A DNA stretch of 64,000 nucleotides, taken from Mycobacterium sp. 1164966.3 (GTDB taxonomy: Bacteria > Actinomycetota > Actinomycetes > Mycobacteriales > Mycobacteriaceae). The number at the start of each line of letters is the position of its first letter. Position 1 is the first letter of the stretch. The position numbers and the translations under genes are program-made. The DNA is taken from positions 1 through 64,000 of the forward strand of contig NZ_LZSG01000023.1 of the NCBI RefSeq assembly GCF_001665395.1, read 5' to 3'. The notes under the pieces are model-generated. The model saw only the letters and a list, made by a program, of their open reading frames with translations, ran no database searches and was not told the origin of the DNA. Of the stretch, positions 16,261 through 25,829 are shown one piece after another.

Positions 16261-17343
16261 GTGTTTGGCATCATCCGGCCCTGCCGTCATCGGCTCGGTG
16301 GCGAGCTGGCCGCCGCGTGGCGAGCCCAATTGTGTGGACTGTGCCTCGCGCTGCGCGACGACTACGGTCAGGTTGCGCGGATCGCCACCAACTACGACGG
16401 CTTGGTCGTCTCGCTGTTGGTCGAAGCCCAGTCGGTCGCTGGACCGATGAGGCGTACCGCCGGGCCTTGCCCGTTGCGCGGTATGCGGCGTGCAGACGTG
16501 GCGACCGGTGACTGCGTGCGGTTGGCGGCGGTGGTGTCGCTGGCGCTGGCCGCGGCAAAGGTGCGCGATCACGTCGACGACCGCGACGGCATGGCCGGAG
16601 CGATCGGGGTGCGCCCCGCGGCGCGCCGCGTCGCCGAGCGGTGGGTGCGGCAAGGCAGCGACGCCGGACACACTTTGGGATTCGACACCGGCGTACTCGT
16701 CGCCGCGATGGACCGGCAGGCCGAGCTCGAGGCGGCCGCCGTTCCGGGCAGCTCGCTGCTGGCCGTCACCGAACCCACCGAGACCGCCGTCGCCGCGGCA
16801 TTCGCGCACACCGCCGTGCTGGCCGGCCGCCCGGCTAACGAGGCGCCCTTGCGTGAGATCGGTCAGCTCTTCGGTCGGGTGGCGCATCTGCTTGATGCAG
16901 TTGAGGACTATCGCGACGACGTGGCGCGCGGTAAGTGGAACCCGTTGGCCGCCACCGAAACTCCGTTCTCGGAGGTCCGCACCATGTGCGACGACGCGGT
17001 GCTGGGCATCGAATTAGCTTTGGACGACGTGGAATTCACCGACGGCCGGCTCGCTCGCCGGTTGCTGACCCGGGAGATTCGACGAGCGGTCTCGCGCACC
17101 TTCAGCGGGGCCGGGTACACCGTCGCACGTGACGGGACACCGCGCGGCGAGCAGGAAGGCATCAACCTCGGCAACCAGCCCGCCGGCGCCGGCTACCCCT
17201 ACGGGCAGGACGGCACCGAAGGAGGCGAAGCGCCGGGCCAGGTGCCGCAGAAGCGTGGCCGCGGCGGCGACGGCACCTGCATCTGCTGCTGCGACGGTTG
17301 CGACTGCTGCTGCGACTGCGGCGACTGCTGCGACTGCTCGTAA
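16261..17343 (+). CDS. DUF5685 family protein with Cys-rich C-terminal tail
   Basis: A 360-residue protein from a GTG start. The N-terminus MFGIIRPCRH followed by CGLCLALRDDYG is the signature of actinobacterial DUF5685 proteins, with Cys8, Cys25 and Cys28 as possible metal ligands. The body is helical and contains LLDAVEDYRDDVARGKWNPL, resembling an isoprenoid-synthase-like helix, but I do not claim that activity. The last ~22 residues hold 12 cysteines (pattern CICCCDGCDCCCDC and GDCCDC), preceded by a Gly/Lys/Arg linker. This tail could bind metals. It is followed after 50 nt by an antiporter gene. Confidence 0.75.
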   Translation: MFGIIRPCRHRLGGELAAAWRAQLCGLCLALRDDYGQVARIATNYDGLVVSLLVEAQSVAGPMRRTAGPCPLRGMRRADVATGDCVRLAAVVSLALAAAKVRDHVDDRDGMAGAIGVRPAARRVAERWVRQGSDAGHTLGFDTGVLVAAMDRQAELEAAAVPGSSLLAVTEPTETAVAAAFAHTAVLAGRPANEAPLREIGQLFGRVAHLLDAVEDYRDDVARGKWNPLAATETPFSEVRTMCDDAVLGIELALDDVEFTDGRLARRLLTREIRRAVSRTFSGAGYTVARDGTPRGEQEGINLGNQPAGAGYPYGQDGTEGGEAPGQVPQKRGRGGDGTCICCCDGCDCCCDCGDCCDCS

Positions 17344-17393
17344 ACCGCTGCTCCGTCGCCGGGCCCCCGCATCGGTGATGACAGGATGGGCGC

Positions 17394-18986
17394 GTGTTTG
17401 CGCTAGTCGTCATCGTTGCACTTGTTGCCACAGTCATCGCCGGAACGATCTGGGGTCGGCGTTACCGGGTGGGCCCGCCGGTGCTGCTCATTGTGCTGGG
17501 CGGTTTGTTGGGCCTGATCCCGGCGTTCGGCAATATCCATATCAATGGAGAGATCGTGCTGCTGCTGTTCCTGCCGGCGATCCTCTACTGGGAAAGCATG
17601 AACACCAGCCTCCGCGAGATGCGGGCCAATCAACGCGTGATCATTTTCCTCAGCGTCGGTCTCGTGATCGCCACCGCGTTCGCGGTGTCGTGGACGGCGC
17701 GATCGCTCGGCATGGAATCGCACGCGGCGGCGGTTTTGGGTGCCGTGCTCTCCCCCACCGACGCCGCAGCGGTGGCCGGTCTGGCCAAAAAGCTGCCCCG
17801 CCGAGCCCTTACCGTGCTGCGCGCCGAGAGCCTCATAAACGACGGCACCGCGCTGGTGCTGTTCGCCGTGACCGTGGAGGTCGCCATCGGTGGGGCCGCG
17901 ATCAGCCCGCTTGACCTGGTCGGCCGCTTCGTCGGCTCCTACTTCGGTGGCATCGCAGCCGGGTTGTTGGTGGGCGCATCGGTGACGCTGCTGCGCCGCA
18001 GGATGGACGCCCCGCTCGAAGAGGGAGCCCTGAGCCTGTGGACACCGTTCGCGGCCTTTCTGCTCGCGCAATCACTGCACTGCAGCGGTGTCGTCGCCGT
18101 CCTGGTGTCCGGATTGATGCTCACCTACTTCGGGCCGAAGATCATCCGCGCTCGCTCGCGCCTGGAGTCGTTCGCATTCTGGGACATCACCACATTCATG
18201 CTCAATGGCTCGTTGTGGGTATTCGTCGGAGTCCAGATTCCGGGGGCGGTGCGCCACATCAACGACGTTCACGGCGGCCTTCGCCACGCGCTCTACATCG
18301 CTTTCGCCGTGACTGGTGTGGTCATCGTGTCCCGGATCCTTTGGGTGGAAGCCACCACGGCGCTGTTTCGCACCTTCGATCGCCGCGATGTGCAACGCGC
18401 GCGCCGCGTCGATTGGCGTCAGCGCACGGTTACCTCCTGGGCGGGATTCCGAGGCGCCGTGTCGCTCGCCGCGGCCCTCGCCGTCCCGTTGACGACACTC
18501 AGCGGTGCTCCATTCCCCGACCGCAGCCTGCTTATCTTCGTGGTCACCGTCGTCATCCTGGTGACCGTGCTTGTCCAGGGAAGCACCCTGCCTCTCATCG
18601 TTCGCTGGGCCCGGATGCCCGAAGACGATGCCCACGTTCAGGAACTGCAAATGGCGCGCGAGCGCATCGCCGAAGTCGGGCTGGAAGCCCTGCCGAATGC
18701 CGCTCAGCAACTGAAGGTAAGCCCGGAATTGTTCAATCGCCTGGAAAAGGAATACGAGCAACGTGCCGCCGTGGTCAGGTCGAACGGAGGCGAGGACTCA
18801 GCGCCCAACGATCTGCTCCTGAAGAAGGAAAAGGTTCGCCGGTTGCGCCTTCAGGTGCTCGATCATCAGCGACAGGCCGTCACGGCCCTGCGCAACCAGA
18901 ATCTCATCGACGACATCGTGCTGCGGGAATTGCAGGCAGAGATGGATCTCGAGGAAGTGCAGCTGCTCAGCGACGGCGGTCCTTAA
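17394..18986 (+). CDS. Na+/H+ antiporter, CPA1 (NhaP/YjcE) family
   Basis: A 530-residue integral membrane protein with ~11-12 transmembrane helices followed by a ~120-residue cytosolic tail. The ion-binding core is visible as SPTDAAAV and ESLINDGTALVLF, and the WAGFRGAVSLAAALAVPL segment matches CPA1 exchangers. The tail has heptad-like helices ending LQAEMDLEEVQLL. It exchanges Na+ (or K+) for H+ across the cytoplasmic membrane. The GTG at 17394 is the chosen start. It resembles M. tuberculosis Rv2287. A long hairpin repeat begins 2 nt after the stop. Confidence 0.9.
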   Translation: MFALVVIVALVATVIAGTIWGRRYRVGPPVLLIVLGGLLGLIPAFGNIHINGEIVLLLFLPAILYWESMNTSLREMRANQRVIIFLSVGLVIATAFAVSWTARSLGMESHAAAVLGAVLSPTDAAAVAGLAKKLPRRALTVLRAESLINDGTALVLFAVTVEVAIGGAAISPLDLVGRFVGSYFGGIAAGLLVGASVTLLRRRMDAPLEEGALSLWTPFAAFLLAQSLHCSGVVAVLVSGLMLTYFGPKIIRARSRLESFAFWDITTFMLNGSLWVFVGVQIPGAVRHINDVHGGLRHALYIAFAVTGVVIVSRILWVEATTALFRTFDRRDVQRARRVDWRQRTVTSWAGFRGAVSLAAALAVPLTTLSGAPFPDRSLLIFVVTVVILVTVLVQGSTLPLIVRWARMPEDDAHVQELQMARERIAEVGLEALPNAAQQLKVSPELFNRLEKEYEQRAAVVRSNGGEDSAPNDLLLKKEKVRRLRLQVLDHQRQAVTALRNQNLIDDIVLRELQAEMDLEEVQLLSDGGP

Positions 18987-18988
18987 TA

Positions 18989-19054
18989 GTGCCGAGCAGA
19001 CGCAAAATCCCCCAAATCGCCTCGGATTTAGGCGATTTTGCGTCTGCTCGGCAC
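18989..19054. repeat. Dispersed hairpin repeat, copy A (GAGCAGACGC family)
   Basis: A 66-base near-perfect palindrome immediately after the antiporter stop. The arms are GTGCCGAGCAGACGCAAAATC (first base 18989) and its complement ending at 19054, with an inner stem around CCAAATC/GATTTAGG. The same outer arm occurs at 37174, 41519, 45072 and 46021. Position suggests a terminator, but the sequence conservation between copies suggests a mobile or repetitive element. Confidence 0.8.
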
Positions 19055-19151
19055 CACCTGGCGGTGCCGAATGGTCGGAATTCACGGACTGTTCAAGCAC
19101 GAGTCGGCTCAACATAGTTGACTGCACACGAGCACCGGATGTCCTCACGGT

Positions 19152-20282
19152 ATGCGTGTCGTTCAGGTCGCCAACTTTTATGGCCCTCGCTCCGGCGGCC
19201 TTCGTACCGCGGTCGACCGCCTGGGCGACGAATACAGCGCTGCGGGACACGAGGTGTTTCTGATCGTCCCTGGACCGCACGCAGAGCGCAGTCGGCTATC
19301 CACCGGAGTCATGCGAATCACGCTGCCCGCCAAGCTGATTCCGTTCACGGGAGGCTATCGCGCGGTAATGCCGGGACCGGTGAAGGCGTTGCTGGAGGTG
19401 TTGCGGCCCGACGCGTTGGAGGTCTCGGACCGGCTCACGTTGCGATCGTTGGGCCAGTGGGGCCGCGAGCACGGCGTGACGACGGTGATGATCTCTCACG
19501 AACGTCTGGATCGCCTTGTGGGTCAGGCACTTCCGCATCGGGTCACCCGAAAATGCGCCGACATCGCCAACGCGCGCACCGCGGCCGACTACGACACCGT
19601 GGTGTGCACCACAGGTTTCGCGCGTGAGGAGTTCGACCGCATCAGTGTGACAAATGTCGCCACTGTCCCGCTCGGCGTGGACCTGCAAACCTTTCACCCG
19701 CGCCGGCGCTCCGCCGTGCTGCGGCAAACATTGGCCACACCGAAACAAATGCTGCTCGTCCACTGCGGCCGACTGTCGGTGGAAAAGCGCGTTGACCGCA
19801 GCATCGACACGCTCGCCGCATTGCGCGACACCGGGGTCGACGCGCGACTTGTCGTAATGGGCGAAGGCCCGTTGCGACCCAGGCTCCAGCGGCAGGCTGC
19901 TGGGCTGCCCGTCCACTTCACAGGTTTTGTTTCCAGCAGATACGCCGTGGCAGCGCTACTGGCATCGGCCGATGTCACGCTGGCGCCCGGTCCGCATGAA
20001 ACATTCGGCTTGGCAGCATTGGAATCGCTGGCATGCGGGACACCGGCCGTGGTGTCGCGGACGTCGGCGCTGACCGAGATCATCACCGCCGACAGCGGCG
20101 CCTCGGCAGACAACCACCCTGCGGCCATCGCACATGCCGTCCGCGAAATCGTCAGCCGCCCAGAGCTTCACCGTCGCGGTGCTGCGCGCGCCCGGGCCGA
20201 GATGTTCACCTGGCAGCGCGCGGCCGACGGCATGCTGGCAACGCTGCATGTCCGGCAGGGCGAAAACCAGCAGACCGCCTAG
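19152..20282 (+). CDS. Glycosyltransferase family 4
   Basis: A 376-residue GT-B fold enzyme. The N-terminal acceptor domain begins MRVVQVANFYGPRSGGLRT and contains the helix bearing AGHEVFLIVPG. The C-terminal donor domain has HCGRLSVEKRVD (phosphate-contacting Arg/Lys), MGEGPLR, and the ExxxxxxxE motif HETFGLAALE. It is related to mannosyl/glucosyl transferases acting on envelope lipids (PimB/MgtA type), but donor and acceptor are not deducible. Predicted cytosolic or membrane-peripheral. It overlaps the convergent oxidoreductase gene by 4 nt. Confidence 0.87.
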   Translation: MRVVQVANFYGPRSGGLRTAVDRLGDEYSAAGHEVFLIVPGPHAERSRLSTGVMRITLPAKLIPFTGGYRAVMPGPVKALLEVLRPDALEVSDRLTLRSLGQWGREHGVTTVMISHERLDRLVGQALPHRVTRKCADIANARTAADYDTVVCTTGFAREEFDRISVTNVATVPLGVDLQTFHPRRRSAVLRQTLATPKQMLLVHCGRLSVEKRVDRSIDTLAALRDTGVDARLVVMGEGPLRPRLQRQAAGLPVHFTGFVSSRYAVAALLASADVTLAPGPHETFGLAALESLACGTPAVVSRTSALTEIITADSGASADNHPAAIAHAVREIVSRPELHRRGAARARAEMFTWQRAADGMLATLHVRQGENQQTA

Positions 20283-21343
20283 ATCGCTCCAGCATGCGCG
20301 GGCACGACGAGATCTAGCGCGCTGAGGATTCCGGGCTTCGCCGCACACACTGCCGGAATGGCATTCACCACTCGCGCAGCGGTGGCCGATGAGCCGGGCA
20401 ATTCTCCGCCGTTCAGGGCGAAGTCGACCTGAACCGGCGGATCGCCGTCGACGGTGATTCGAGTGAGCCGGCGAGTCGCGCTGCCTGCCGCGATAGCGGG
20501 CTCCCAGTCTTCGATCGGCTCGTCGGGCATCGACCAGACCGCCGAGAACTGCACCCGCGGCTGGCCATCGACGATGCCGTCGAATCGCATCCGCACACTG
20601 GCGACGGTGCCCGGCGGAATCTCTCCGGCCTCGAAGGCGTATTGCCGGTCGGCAAGCGCAATGTCGCGATGTTCGCGAATCTCATCGAGCGTCAACCCGA
20701 GCCCTTGGGCCAGTAGTCGCAATGCTGGGCCCAGGTGGCCAATCATTGCGCCCGCTGGGTGCAGCGCTGCATCTTCTTCAGGGGTGCGCCCGAATCCCAT
20801 CATCGCGAAGAAGCCCGGTACTCGATAGCTTCCGCAGGGAATGCGTTCTTGAACAGAGACTTTCGTGGGCAATGCACTCATGCTGGCCGCATGCACGGCA
20901 AGAATGTCGCTCGCGAAGCCAGGCGCGATGCCTGCCGCGAATAGCGATGTCCCGCCCGTCCGGCACGCCGCTTGCAGCTTCTGGCGTGCCGGATCGTCGA
21001 GGGAAGGCGGATGGAACAGCGGAAGGTAAGCCGGTGTCACGACGTTCTTTCCGCTCTCCAGCAGCGCGCACAGCTGATCGACGACTTCGTCGCCGGCACG
21101 GCCGGAAACCGTGGCAAAGTAGGTCACGCAATCGGCATCGAGCGCTACGAAGTCGTCGAAGTCATCGGACGTTGTGACACCGACGGCGGGTTCTCCGACC
21201 AGCTCTCCGGAGTCCCGGCCCCCCTTCTCGGGGTTGTGCACGAGGTGACCGACCAACTGCAGACGAGGCGACCGTAGCACCGCCCGTAGTCCGAGACTTC
21301 CGGTGTAACCCGTACCTATGTGCGCCACTCGAATCCTGTTCAT
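20279..21343 (-). CDS. NAD(P)-dependent dehydrogenase, diaminopentanoate-dehydrogenase-like (copy 1)
   Basis: A 354-residue protein with an N-terminal Rossmann fold (VAHIGTGYTGSLGLRAV) and a dihydrodipicolinate-reductase-like C-terminal domain. It belongs to the family annotated as NAD(P)H-dependent amine dehydrogenase, related to 2,4-diaminopentanoate dehydrogenase. The conserved AAGIAPGFASD block and C-terminal RVVNAIPAVCAAKPGILS are shared with paralogues at 31289-32377 and 33503-34597. It is the most diverged of the three. The physiological substrate is unknown. Its ATG follows directly on the TGA of the nucleosidase-like gene, so the two are translationally coupled. Confidence 0.8.
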   Translation of the reverse strand: MNRIRVAHIGTGYTGSLGLRAVLRSPRLQLVGHLVHNPEKGGRDSGELVGEPAVGVTTSDDFDDFVALDADCVTYFATVSGRAGDEVVDQLCALLESGKNVVTPAYLPLFHPPSLDDPARQKLQAACRTGGTSLFAAGIAPGFASDILAVHAASMSALPTKVSVQERIPCGSYRVPGFFAMMGFGRTPEEDAALHPAGAMIGHLGPALRLLAQGLGLTLDEIREHRDIALADRQYAFEAGEIPPGTVASVRMRFDGIVDGQPRVQFSAVWSMPDEPIEDWEPAIAAGSATRRLTRITVDGDPPVQVDFALNGGELPGSSATAARVVNAIPAVCAAKPGILSALDLVVPAHAGAI

Positions 21344-22276
21344 TCACATACCCTTCCAACTCTGCATAAATGCCGCAGTCGCCCTCGCGGCGTTGTCCGC
21401 CGCGATCTGCTTGTAGAAGAAGAACGAGACCGGAAAGGGCGGCAAGCGCAGCGGATCGCCGTTGCCGTCCGAAATCCCGCGAATACCAAGGAAGGGAACG
21501 CCGTGCGCGTCGGCGACTGCCTGCGCCGCCGCCGTCTCGTTGTCCATCGCGTCGTAGATCGGGTTCAGAGTCGCGATGTTGAGATTGCTGACCAAGGCGT
21601 TCTTCAGCCAGGGCCCGACAGCCTGAAAGAAGTTGCCGGTGTAGAGAAGCGAGCGATCGGGCACGCTGCACGGTTGACAGCCGAAAACGTCGCCGCCGTT
21701 GGGGATGCACGGGAACGCCTGGCCGTTGTTGTTGTCCGAGCTGATGCCGTCGCCGCCGACCACCAGTTGCGGTACGCGCCCGAGGTTATTCAGCCGGACG
21801 ACCGGTGCGTTCTTGCACAGCCTCAGGGTGTTCATGCTTTCCAGTGCGACAGAAAGCTTTTGGGCTGTCGCCAGCATGCCCGGATCGACCGGATGAAATG
21901 TTGCGCCGTCGTCCGAAGTCCACTGTGCGGGGATGGCCACATCTCCGATCTTGAGGCGCGTCCCGCCGCCGGCCACGCCCGAAAAGATTACTGCGCCAAT
22001 TGTTATGCCGGAGGTGAAGCAGTTGAACGCGGTTGCGGTGGTCTGGGTTGCGTTTACCAGACCGATGCCGGTCATCGCCACGATCACCTTTTTGCCGCCC
22101 ATCGTGCCGAGGTAGAAGTGCCGGCGATCGGCGACCACCACCGGATCGGGGTCGAGCGCGGTGTGCGACAGCACCGCGTCGGCTTCCGCCGGAAAGGCGG
22201 ACAACACCAGCGTGCGCTTTCCCGGTTCCGACGCCCGCCGCACCGCGCCTGCCGTTCTACCGTTGATGACTGCCAA
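21344..22276 (-). CDS. Nucleoside phosphorylase/MTA-SAH nucleosidase-fold protein
   Basis: A 310-residue PNP/UDP-phosphorylase superfamily protein. The start [14 protein letters not shown] matches the LIxAMxxE strand of the MTA/SAH nucleosidase group. [15 protein letters not shown] and [19 protein letters not shown] follow in the expected order; the last normally reads MExxAxA. A long insertion (~155-215) containing a CxPC pair and N-rich stretch is unusual. Whether it cleaves nucleosides is unproven. It is first of a two-gene unit with the dehydrogenase downstream and divergent from the DUF1254/DUF1214 operon. Confidence 0.7.
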   Translation of the reverse strand: MAVINGRTAGAVRRASEPGKRTLVLSAFPAEADAVLSHTALDPDPVVVADRRHFYLGTMGGKKVIVAMTGIGLVNATQTTATAFNCFTSGITIGAVIFSGVAGGGTRLKIGDVAIPAQWTSDDGATFHPVDPGMLATAQKLSVALESMNTLRLCKNAPVVRLNNLGRVPQLVVGGDGISSDNNNGQAFPCIPNGGDVFGCQPCSVPDRSLLYTGNFFQAVGPWLKNALVSNLNIATLNPIYDAMDNETAAAQAVADAHGVPFLGIRGISDGNGDPLRLPPFPVSFFFYKQIAADNAARATAAFMQSWKGM

Positions 22277-22336
22277 GGCTCGTTATCATCTCTTTGTCTA
22301 GCGATTTTCGTCGTCACGCAAACCAGGCCAGGGATA

Positions 22337-23695
22337 GTGAAGCACGCGAGCAGCCCGACAGCACAGCAGTTCTACGACGACGCCGACCTCACCCGCGCGG
22401 TCACCGCTTACAAGTTCTTCTACCCCACCGTCTCCGGCGCAGCCATCGTCAAGGGCAACGAGGCTGCCGGGCTGGTCCCCAACAAGGTGTTCGGCATCCT
22501 CGATTGCGGGCCCGAACAGCTGGTCTACACAGCGAATTCGGACACCCCATACGGACCCTTGTTACTCGATCTGAGCGTGGGCCCGCTGGTCGTCGAGTTG
22601 CCACCCGGACCGCTCATCGTCGTAGCGATGGACATCAACCAGCGTTGGGTCGCAGACATGGGTCTGCCCGGGCCGGATGGCGGCAATGGCGGTAAACACC
22701 TGCTCCTTGGGCCGGGCTACAGCGGTTCGGTTCCCGACGCCGGGTACTACGTGCATCGGGCCAGCACCAACCGCCAGATCGTCGGAGCACGTTCGCTGCC
22801 GGTCGGCGGCAGCATCGCAGCAGCCAGGAAGCGCCTCACCACCATCAAGGTGTATCCGCTCGACCGCGACATCGAATGGCCGAAACCGCAGTGGCTTGAT
22901 CTGACCGGAAAGTTCCAGGACACCACGCCGTTGCAATGGGAGACCAACCTGAAGTTCTGGGAAGCACTGCACGAAACAATCGACGCAGAGCCGGTTTTCC
23001 CCGGATACCACACGCATTACGGCGAACTCGCCGCGCTCGGGATCGAGAAGGGCAAACCGTTCGAGCCCGATGACCGGATGAAAAGCCTGCTCGAATCGGC
23101 CGCAGAGGCCGCCAACGCCCAAATGCGAGTCCAGTCTTTCGCCGACCGCAGTCCCGACTGTCGGGTGTGGGATGACCGGCAGTGGGAATGGGCGGCGCTG
23201 CGTTATGCGGACGGAAACTTCAACACCGTCTCCCACCTTGATTTGTGTGCCCGCGAGAAGTGGTTCTATCAGGCCATCGGTGCTTCGCCGGCCATGTTCC
23301 GCCGCGATAGCCGCGCCGGCTCGCTGTATTGGCTGGGACTTCGGGATGCTGCCGGCACGCCGCTGAACGGTGGGCTTCACTACCAGCTGACCGTTCCACT
23401 TCCAGTGCCAGGTAAGCTATTTTGGTCGGTCACCGTCTACGACCTCGATACCCGTTCCCAGATCCGGGCCCCCCAGAACAAGGCCGCGTTGCGCTCGTTA
23501 TTCGAGCTCTCCGATCTGAGAGGCGACACGGCACGACTGTATTTCGGCCCGAAACCGCCGGGCGGCGAAGTAGACCGATGGATTCAGACCATTCCCGGCA
23601 AGGGCTGGTTCGTCTATTTTCGGATCTACGAGCCAGAACAGGCCGCATTCGACGGAGCTTGGCGCCCAGGGGATTTCGAGGTTATAGCGCCATGA
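22337..23695 (+). CDS. DUF1254/DUF1214 domain protein
   Basis: A ~452-residue protein with an N-terminal DUF1254 domain (YKFFYPTVSGA, ANSDTPYG, VVELPPGPLIV) and a C-terminal DUF1214 domain (LPVPGKLFWSVTVYD, then PQNKAALRS). These domains normally occur together in proteins of unknown biochemical function. The frame is open far upstream, across the opposite gene, so the start was set by homology at GTG 22337. No signal peptide is seen. It is the first gene of a four-gene overlapping operon (to 26551). Confidence 0.82.
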   Translation: MKHASSPTAQQFYDDADLTRAVTAYKFFYPTVSGAAIVKGNEAAGLVPNKVFGILDCGPEQLVYTANSDTPYGPLLLDLSVGPLVVELPPGPLIVVAMDINQRWVADMGLPGPDGGNGGKHLLLGPGYSGSVPDAGYYVHRASTNRQIVGARSLPVGGSIAAARKRLTTIKVYPLDRDIEWPKPQWLDLTGKFQDTTPLQWETNLKFWEALHETIDAEPVFPGYHTHYGELAALGIEKGKPFEPDDRMKSLLESAAEAANAQMRVQSFADRSPDCRVWDDRQWEWAALRYADGNFNTVSHLDLCAREKWFYQAIGASPAMFRRDSRAGSLYWLGLRDAAGTPLNGGLHYQLTVPLPVPGKLFWSVTVYDLDTRSQIRAPQNKAALRSLFELSDLRGDTARLYFGPKPPGGEVDRWIQTIPGKGWFVYFRIYEPEQAAFDGAWRPGDFEVIAP

Positions 23696-24969
23696 CGAGC
23701 TACCGGGCGGTGTCGGTCGTCGTCGCATTGGCGCTCACGGTCGCGGCATGCACGTCGCGCCCGACGACGACGCACGCCCGAGACACGCTCGCAGGCGTGA
23801 AAGTACCCGATGCGTTCACCCCGTTAACCGTCCAGCCGATCAGCCAGCCGACGTTCCCCTTCCCCGGCACCGACGGCAAGTACCACTTGGCCTTCGACGT
23901 GCAGCTCACCAATGCCACAAACGTGGCGGCCAGCCTCGATGCCGTCGACGTGGTCGACGGTCAGAACCCCACCAAGGTGCTGGTGTCGTTCTCCGGGAAG
24001 CAATTGGTGCAACCCGGATGCAACTATGGTGACTGCAACCGGCTGAGACTGCTCCCCGCTGCACCCGCCGGCGATGTCACCATCGCCCCACAAACAGCGC
24101 GCGCCCTGCTTCTCGACTTCGCATTCGACGCACTGGCGAAGTTCCCGAAAGCCGTGATGCTTCGTTTGCACGGCACCGGTGCGACCAGTCCGTCGGCAAC
24201 AGATCCCGTTCCCATGGATGCGCTCGGCAATCCGTTCGACATCTCGGCCGGAACGCCGCGGGTGATCAATTCACCACTGCGAGGTTCTAACTGGGTCGCA
24301 TTGAACGGATGCTGCGATCCCGGTTGGGCGCATCGCGACGCCATCACTCCGGCCAACATGAAATTAAACAACAGCCAGCGGTTTGCGATCGATTGGCTAC
24401 GTACCGACGATCAGGGTAATTTCTACACCGGCGACAAGACCAAGAATGAGAGCTACGTCGCATATGGGTCTCCGGTGTACGCGGTGGCCGACGGTACCGT
24501 GACCTCGACGCTGGACGATATGGAGGCCAATGTACCGGGAATCCTGCCGGCCTCAGATCCCGTGCTGGTCAAGAAGTTAACGGTGGAGAACATCGACGGC
24601 AATCACATCATCATGGATCTCGGTGGCGGCGTCTATGCCATGTACGCCCACGTCATCAAAGGCTCATTGCTGGTGAAGGCCGGCGACAAGGTTAAGAAGG
24701 GCCAACAGATCGCGAAACTGGGCAACACCGGTAACGCCAATGCGCCGCACCTACACTTCCAGCTGATGAACGGCCCGTCGATACTCGACGCCGACGCAGT
24801 TCCCTACGTGCTGGACAACTTCGATTATCAGGGCCAAGTCAGCAGCGCGTCGATCTGGGACGCCGACAACTACCTCAGCGGTTCGTTTTTCGGACCTGAT
24901 CGATTGCCGGCGCCTCAGCCGCGGGCGAAACAATTGCCACTGCTGAACGCGATCGTGAACTTTCCGTGA
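23692..24969 (+). CDS. M23-family metallopeptidase-like lipoprotein
   Basis: A ~425-residue exported protein. It has a signal peptide with lipobox VAAC (Cys20), a ~190-residue beta-rich N-terminal domain, then a LytM/M23 domain (~240-385). The HLHF motif in APHLHFQLM and the His of YAHVIKG are present. At the HxxxD motif the sequence is QRFAIDW, so the first zinc His seems replaced by Arg. The enzyme may be inactive or use altered zinc ligation. M23 enzymes cut peptidoglycan peptides. Its ATGA start overlaps the stop of the DUF1254 gene. Confidence 0.8.
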   Translation: MTSYRAVSVVVALALTVAACTSRPTTTHARDTLAGVKVPDAFTPLTVQPISQPTFPFPGTDGKYHLAFDVQLTNATNVAASLDAVDVVDGQNPTKVLVSFSGKQLVQPGCNYGDCNRLRLLPAAPAGDVTIAPQTARALLLDFAFDALAKFPKAVMLRLHGTGATSPSATDPVPMDALGNPFDISAGTPRVINSPLRGSNWVALNGCCDPGWAHRDAITPANMKLNNSQRFAIDWLRTDDQGNFYTGDKTKNESYVAYGSPVYAVADGTVTSTLDDMEANVPGILPASDPVLVKKLTVENIDGNHIIMDLGGGVYAMYAHVIKGSLLVKAGDKVKKGQQIAKLGNTGNANAPHLHFQLMNGPSILDADAVPYVLDNFDYQGQVSSASIWDADNYLSGSFFGPDRLPAPQPRAKQLPLLNAIVNFP

Positions 24970-25829
24970 GCCCCGCCGTGAAACTGTCGATTTCCACGCC
25001 CGTGCTGACCATGCCGCCGGGATTCAGTGCCGATTGGGAAAAGAACGCGTCAATCGAGGACGTGGCGCAGATCGCCGCGGCCGCAGACCACCTCGGGTAT
25101 CACCACTTGACCTGTAGCGAGCACATTGCGCTGCCCGCAGCCGAACACAAGCGTCGCGGAACCCGCTACTGGGACCCGCTGGCCACGTTTGGCTACCTGG
25201 CTGCGCGCACTCGGCGGATCCGGTTGGCCACCAACGTGTTGGTGCTGGGTTATCATCATCCGCTCGAGATCGCCAAGCGCTACGGCACTTTAGACAAGAT
25301 TAGCAACGGCAGGCTCATCCTTGGCGTCGGCGTCGGTAGCCTCAAAGAAGAGTTCGACCTCCTGGGTGCTCAGTTCGACGACCGCGGGACACGCGGCGAC
25401 GACGCCGTCAGGGCGCTTCGGGCCTCGCTGTCGGCCCCGGAACCCGCCTACCACGGCGAGTTCTATGCGTTCAGCGGTATGGTCGTCGACCCCTGCGCCG
25501 TCCAGGAGCGGGTTCCCATCTGGGTCGGCGGACGAACGTTGCGATCGTTGCGACGGGCCGTGACGCTGGCCGATGGTTGGGCACCTTTCAACGTGACTCT
25601 CGACGAGGTGCGAGATTGGTTGAACCGCTTTGAACTTCGTCCCGGATTCGAGGTCGTGCTGTTACCCCTAGCGCCGCTGGATCCGATCAACCAGCCGGAG
25701 CGGACCCGCGACGTCATGGGCGAGTCCGCCGCTCACGGCGTCACGATCATCAGCGCCCTGTTCACGCACACCTCCCTGCAGCATTATCTGGAGAATCTGC
25801 AGGCACTCGCCGAGCTGAACCGCGTATGA
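24966..25829 (+). CDS. LLM-class F420-dependent oxidoreductase (copy 1)
   Basis: A 287-residue luciferase-like TIM-barrel enzyme. Family features are the LTCSEHIALP segment, RIRLATNVLVLGYHHPLEIAKRYGTLDKIS, SNGRLILGVGVG and VPIWVGG. These match mycobacterial F420-dependent members (the Rv-type TIGR03619 group) more than FMN monooxygenases. The substrate is unknown. The GTG start at 24966 overlaps the previous stop (GTGA), so translation is coupled to the M23-like gene, and its own stop overlaps the next start. Confidence 0.87.
   Translation: MSPAVKLSISTPVLTMPPGFSADWEKNASIEDVAQIAAAADHLGYHHLTCSEHIALPAAEHKRRGTRYWDPLATFGYLAARTRRIRLATNVLVLGYHHPLEIAKRYGTLDKISNGRLILGVGVGSLKEEFDLLGAQFDDRGTRGDDAVRALRASLSAPEPAYHGEFYAFSGMVVDPCAVQERVPIWVGGRTLRSLRRAVTLADGWAPFNVTLDEVRDWLNRFELRPGFEVVLLPLAPLDPINQPERTRDVMGESAAHGVTIISALFTHTSLQHYLENLQALAELNRV

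Noticed and set aside
18038..19117. Plus-strand 359-codon frame overlapping the antiporter
   Set aside because: Arg/Pro-rich shadow in another frame of the antiporter gene; it runs through the hairpin repeat.
21320..22336. A long frame that would extend the DUF1254/DUF1214 protein to 791 residues
   Set aside because: The first ~340 codons are antisense to the nucleoside-phosphorylase-fold gene and lack family sequence; the homologous part starts at GTG 22337.
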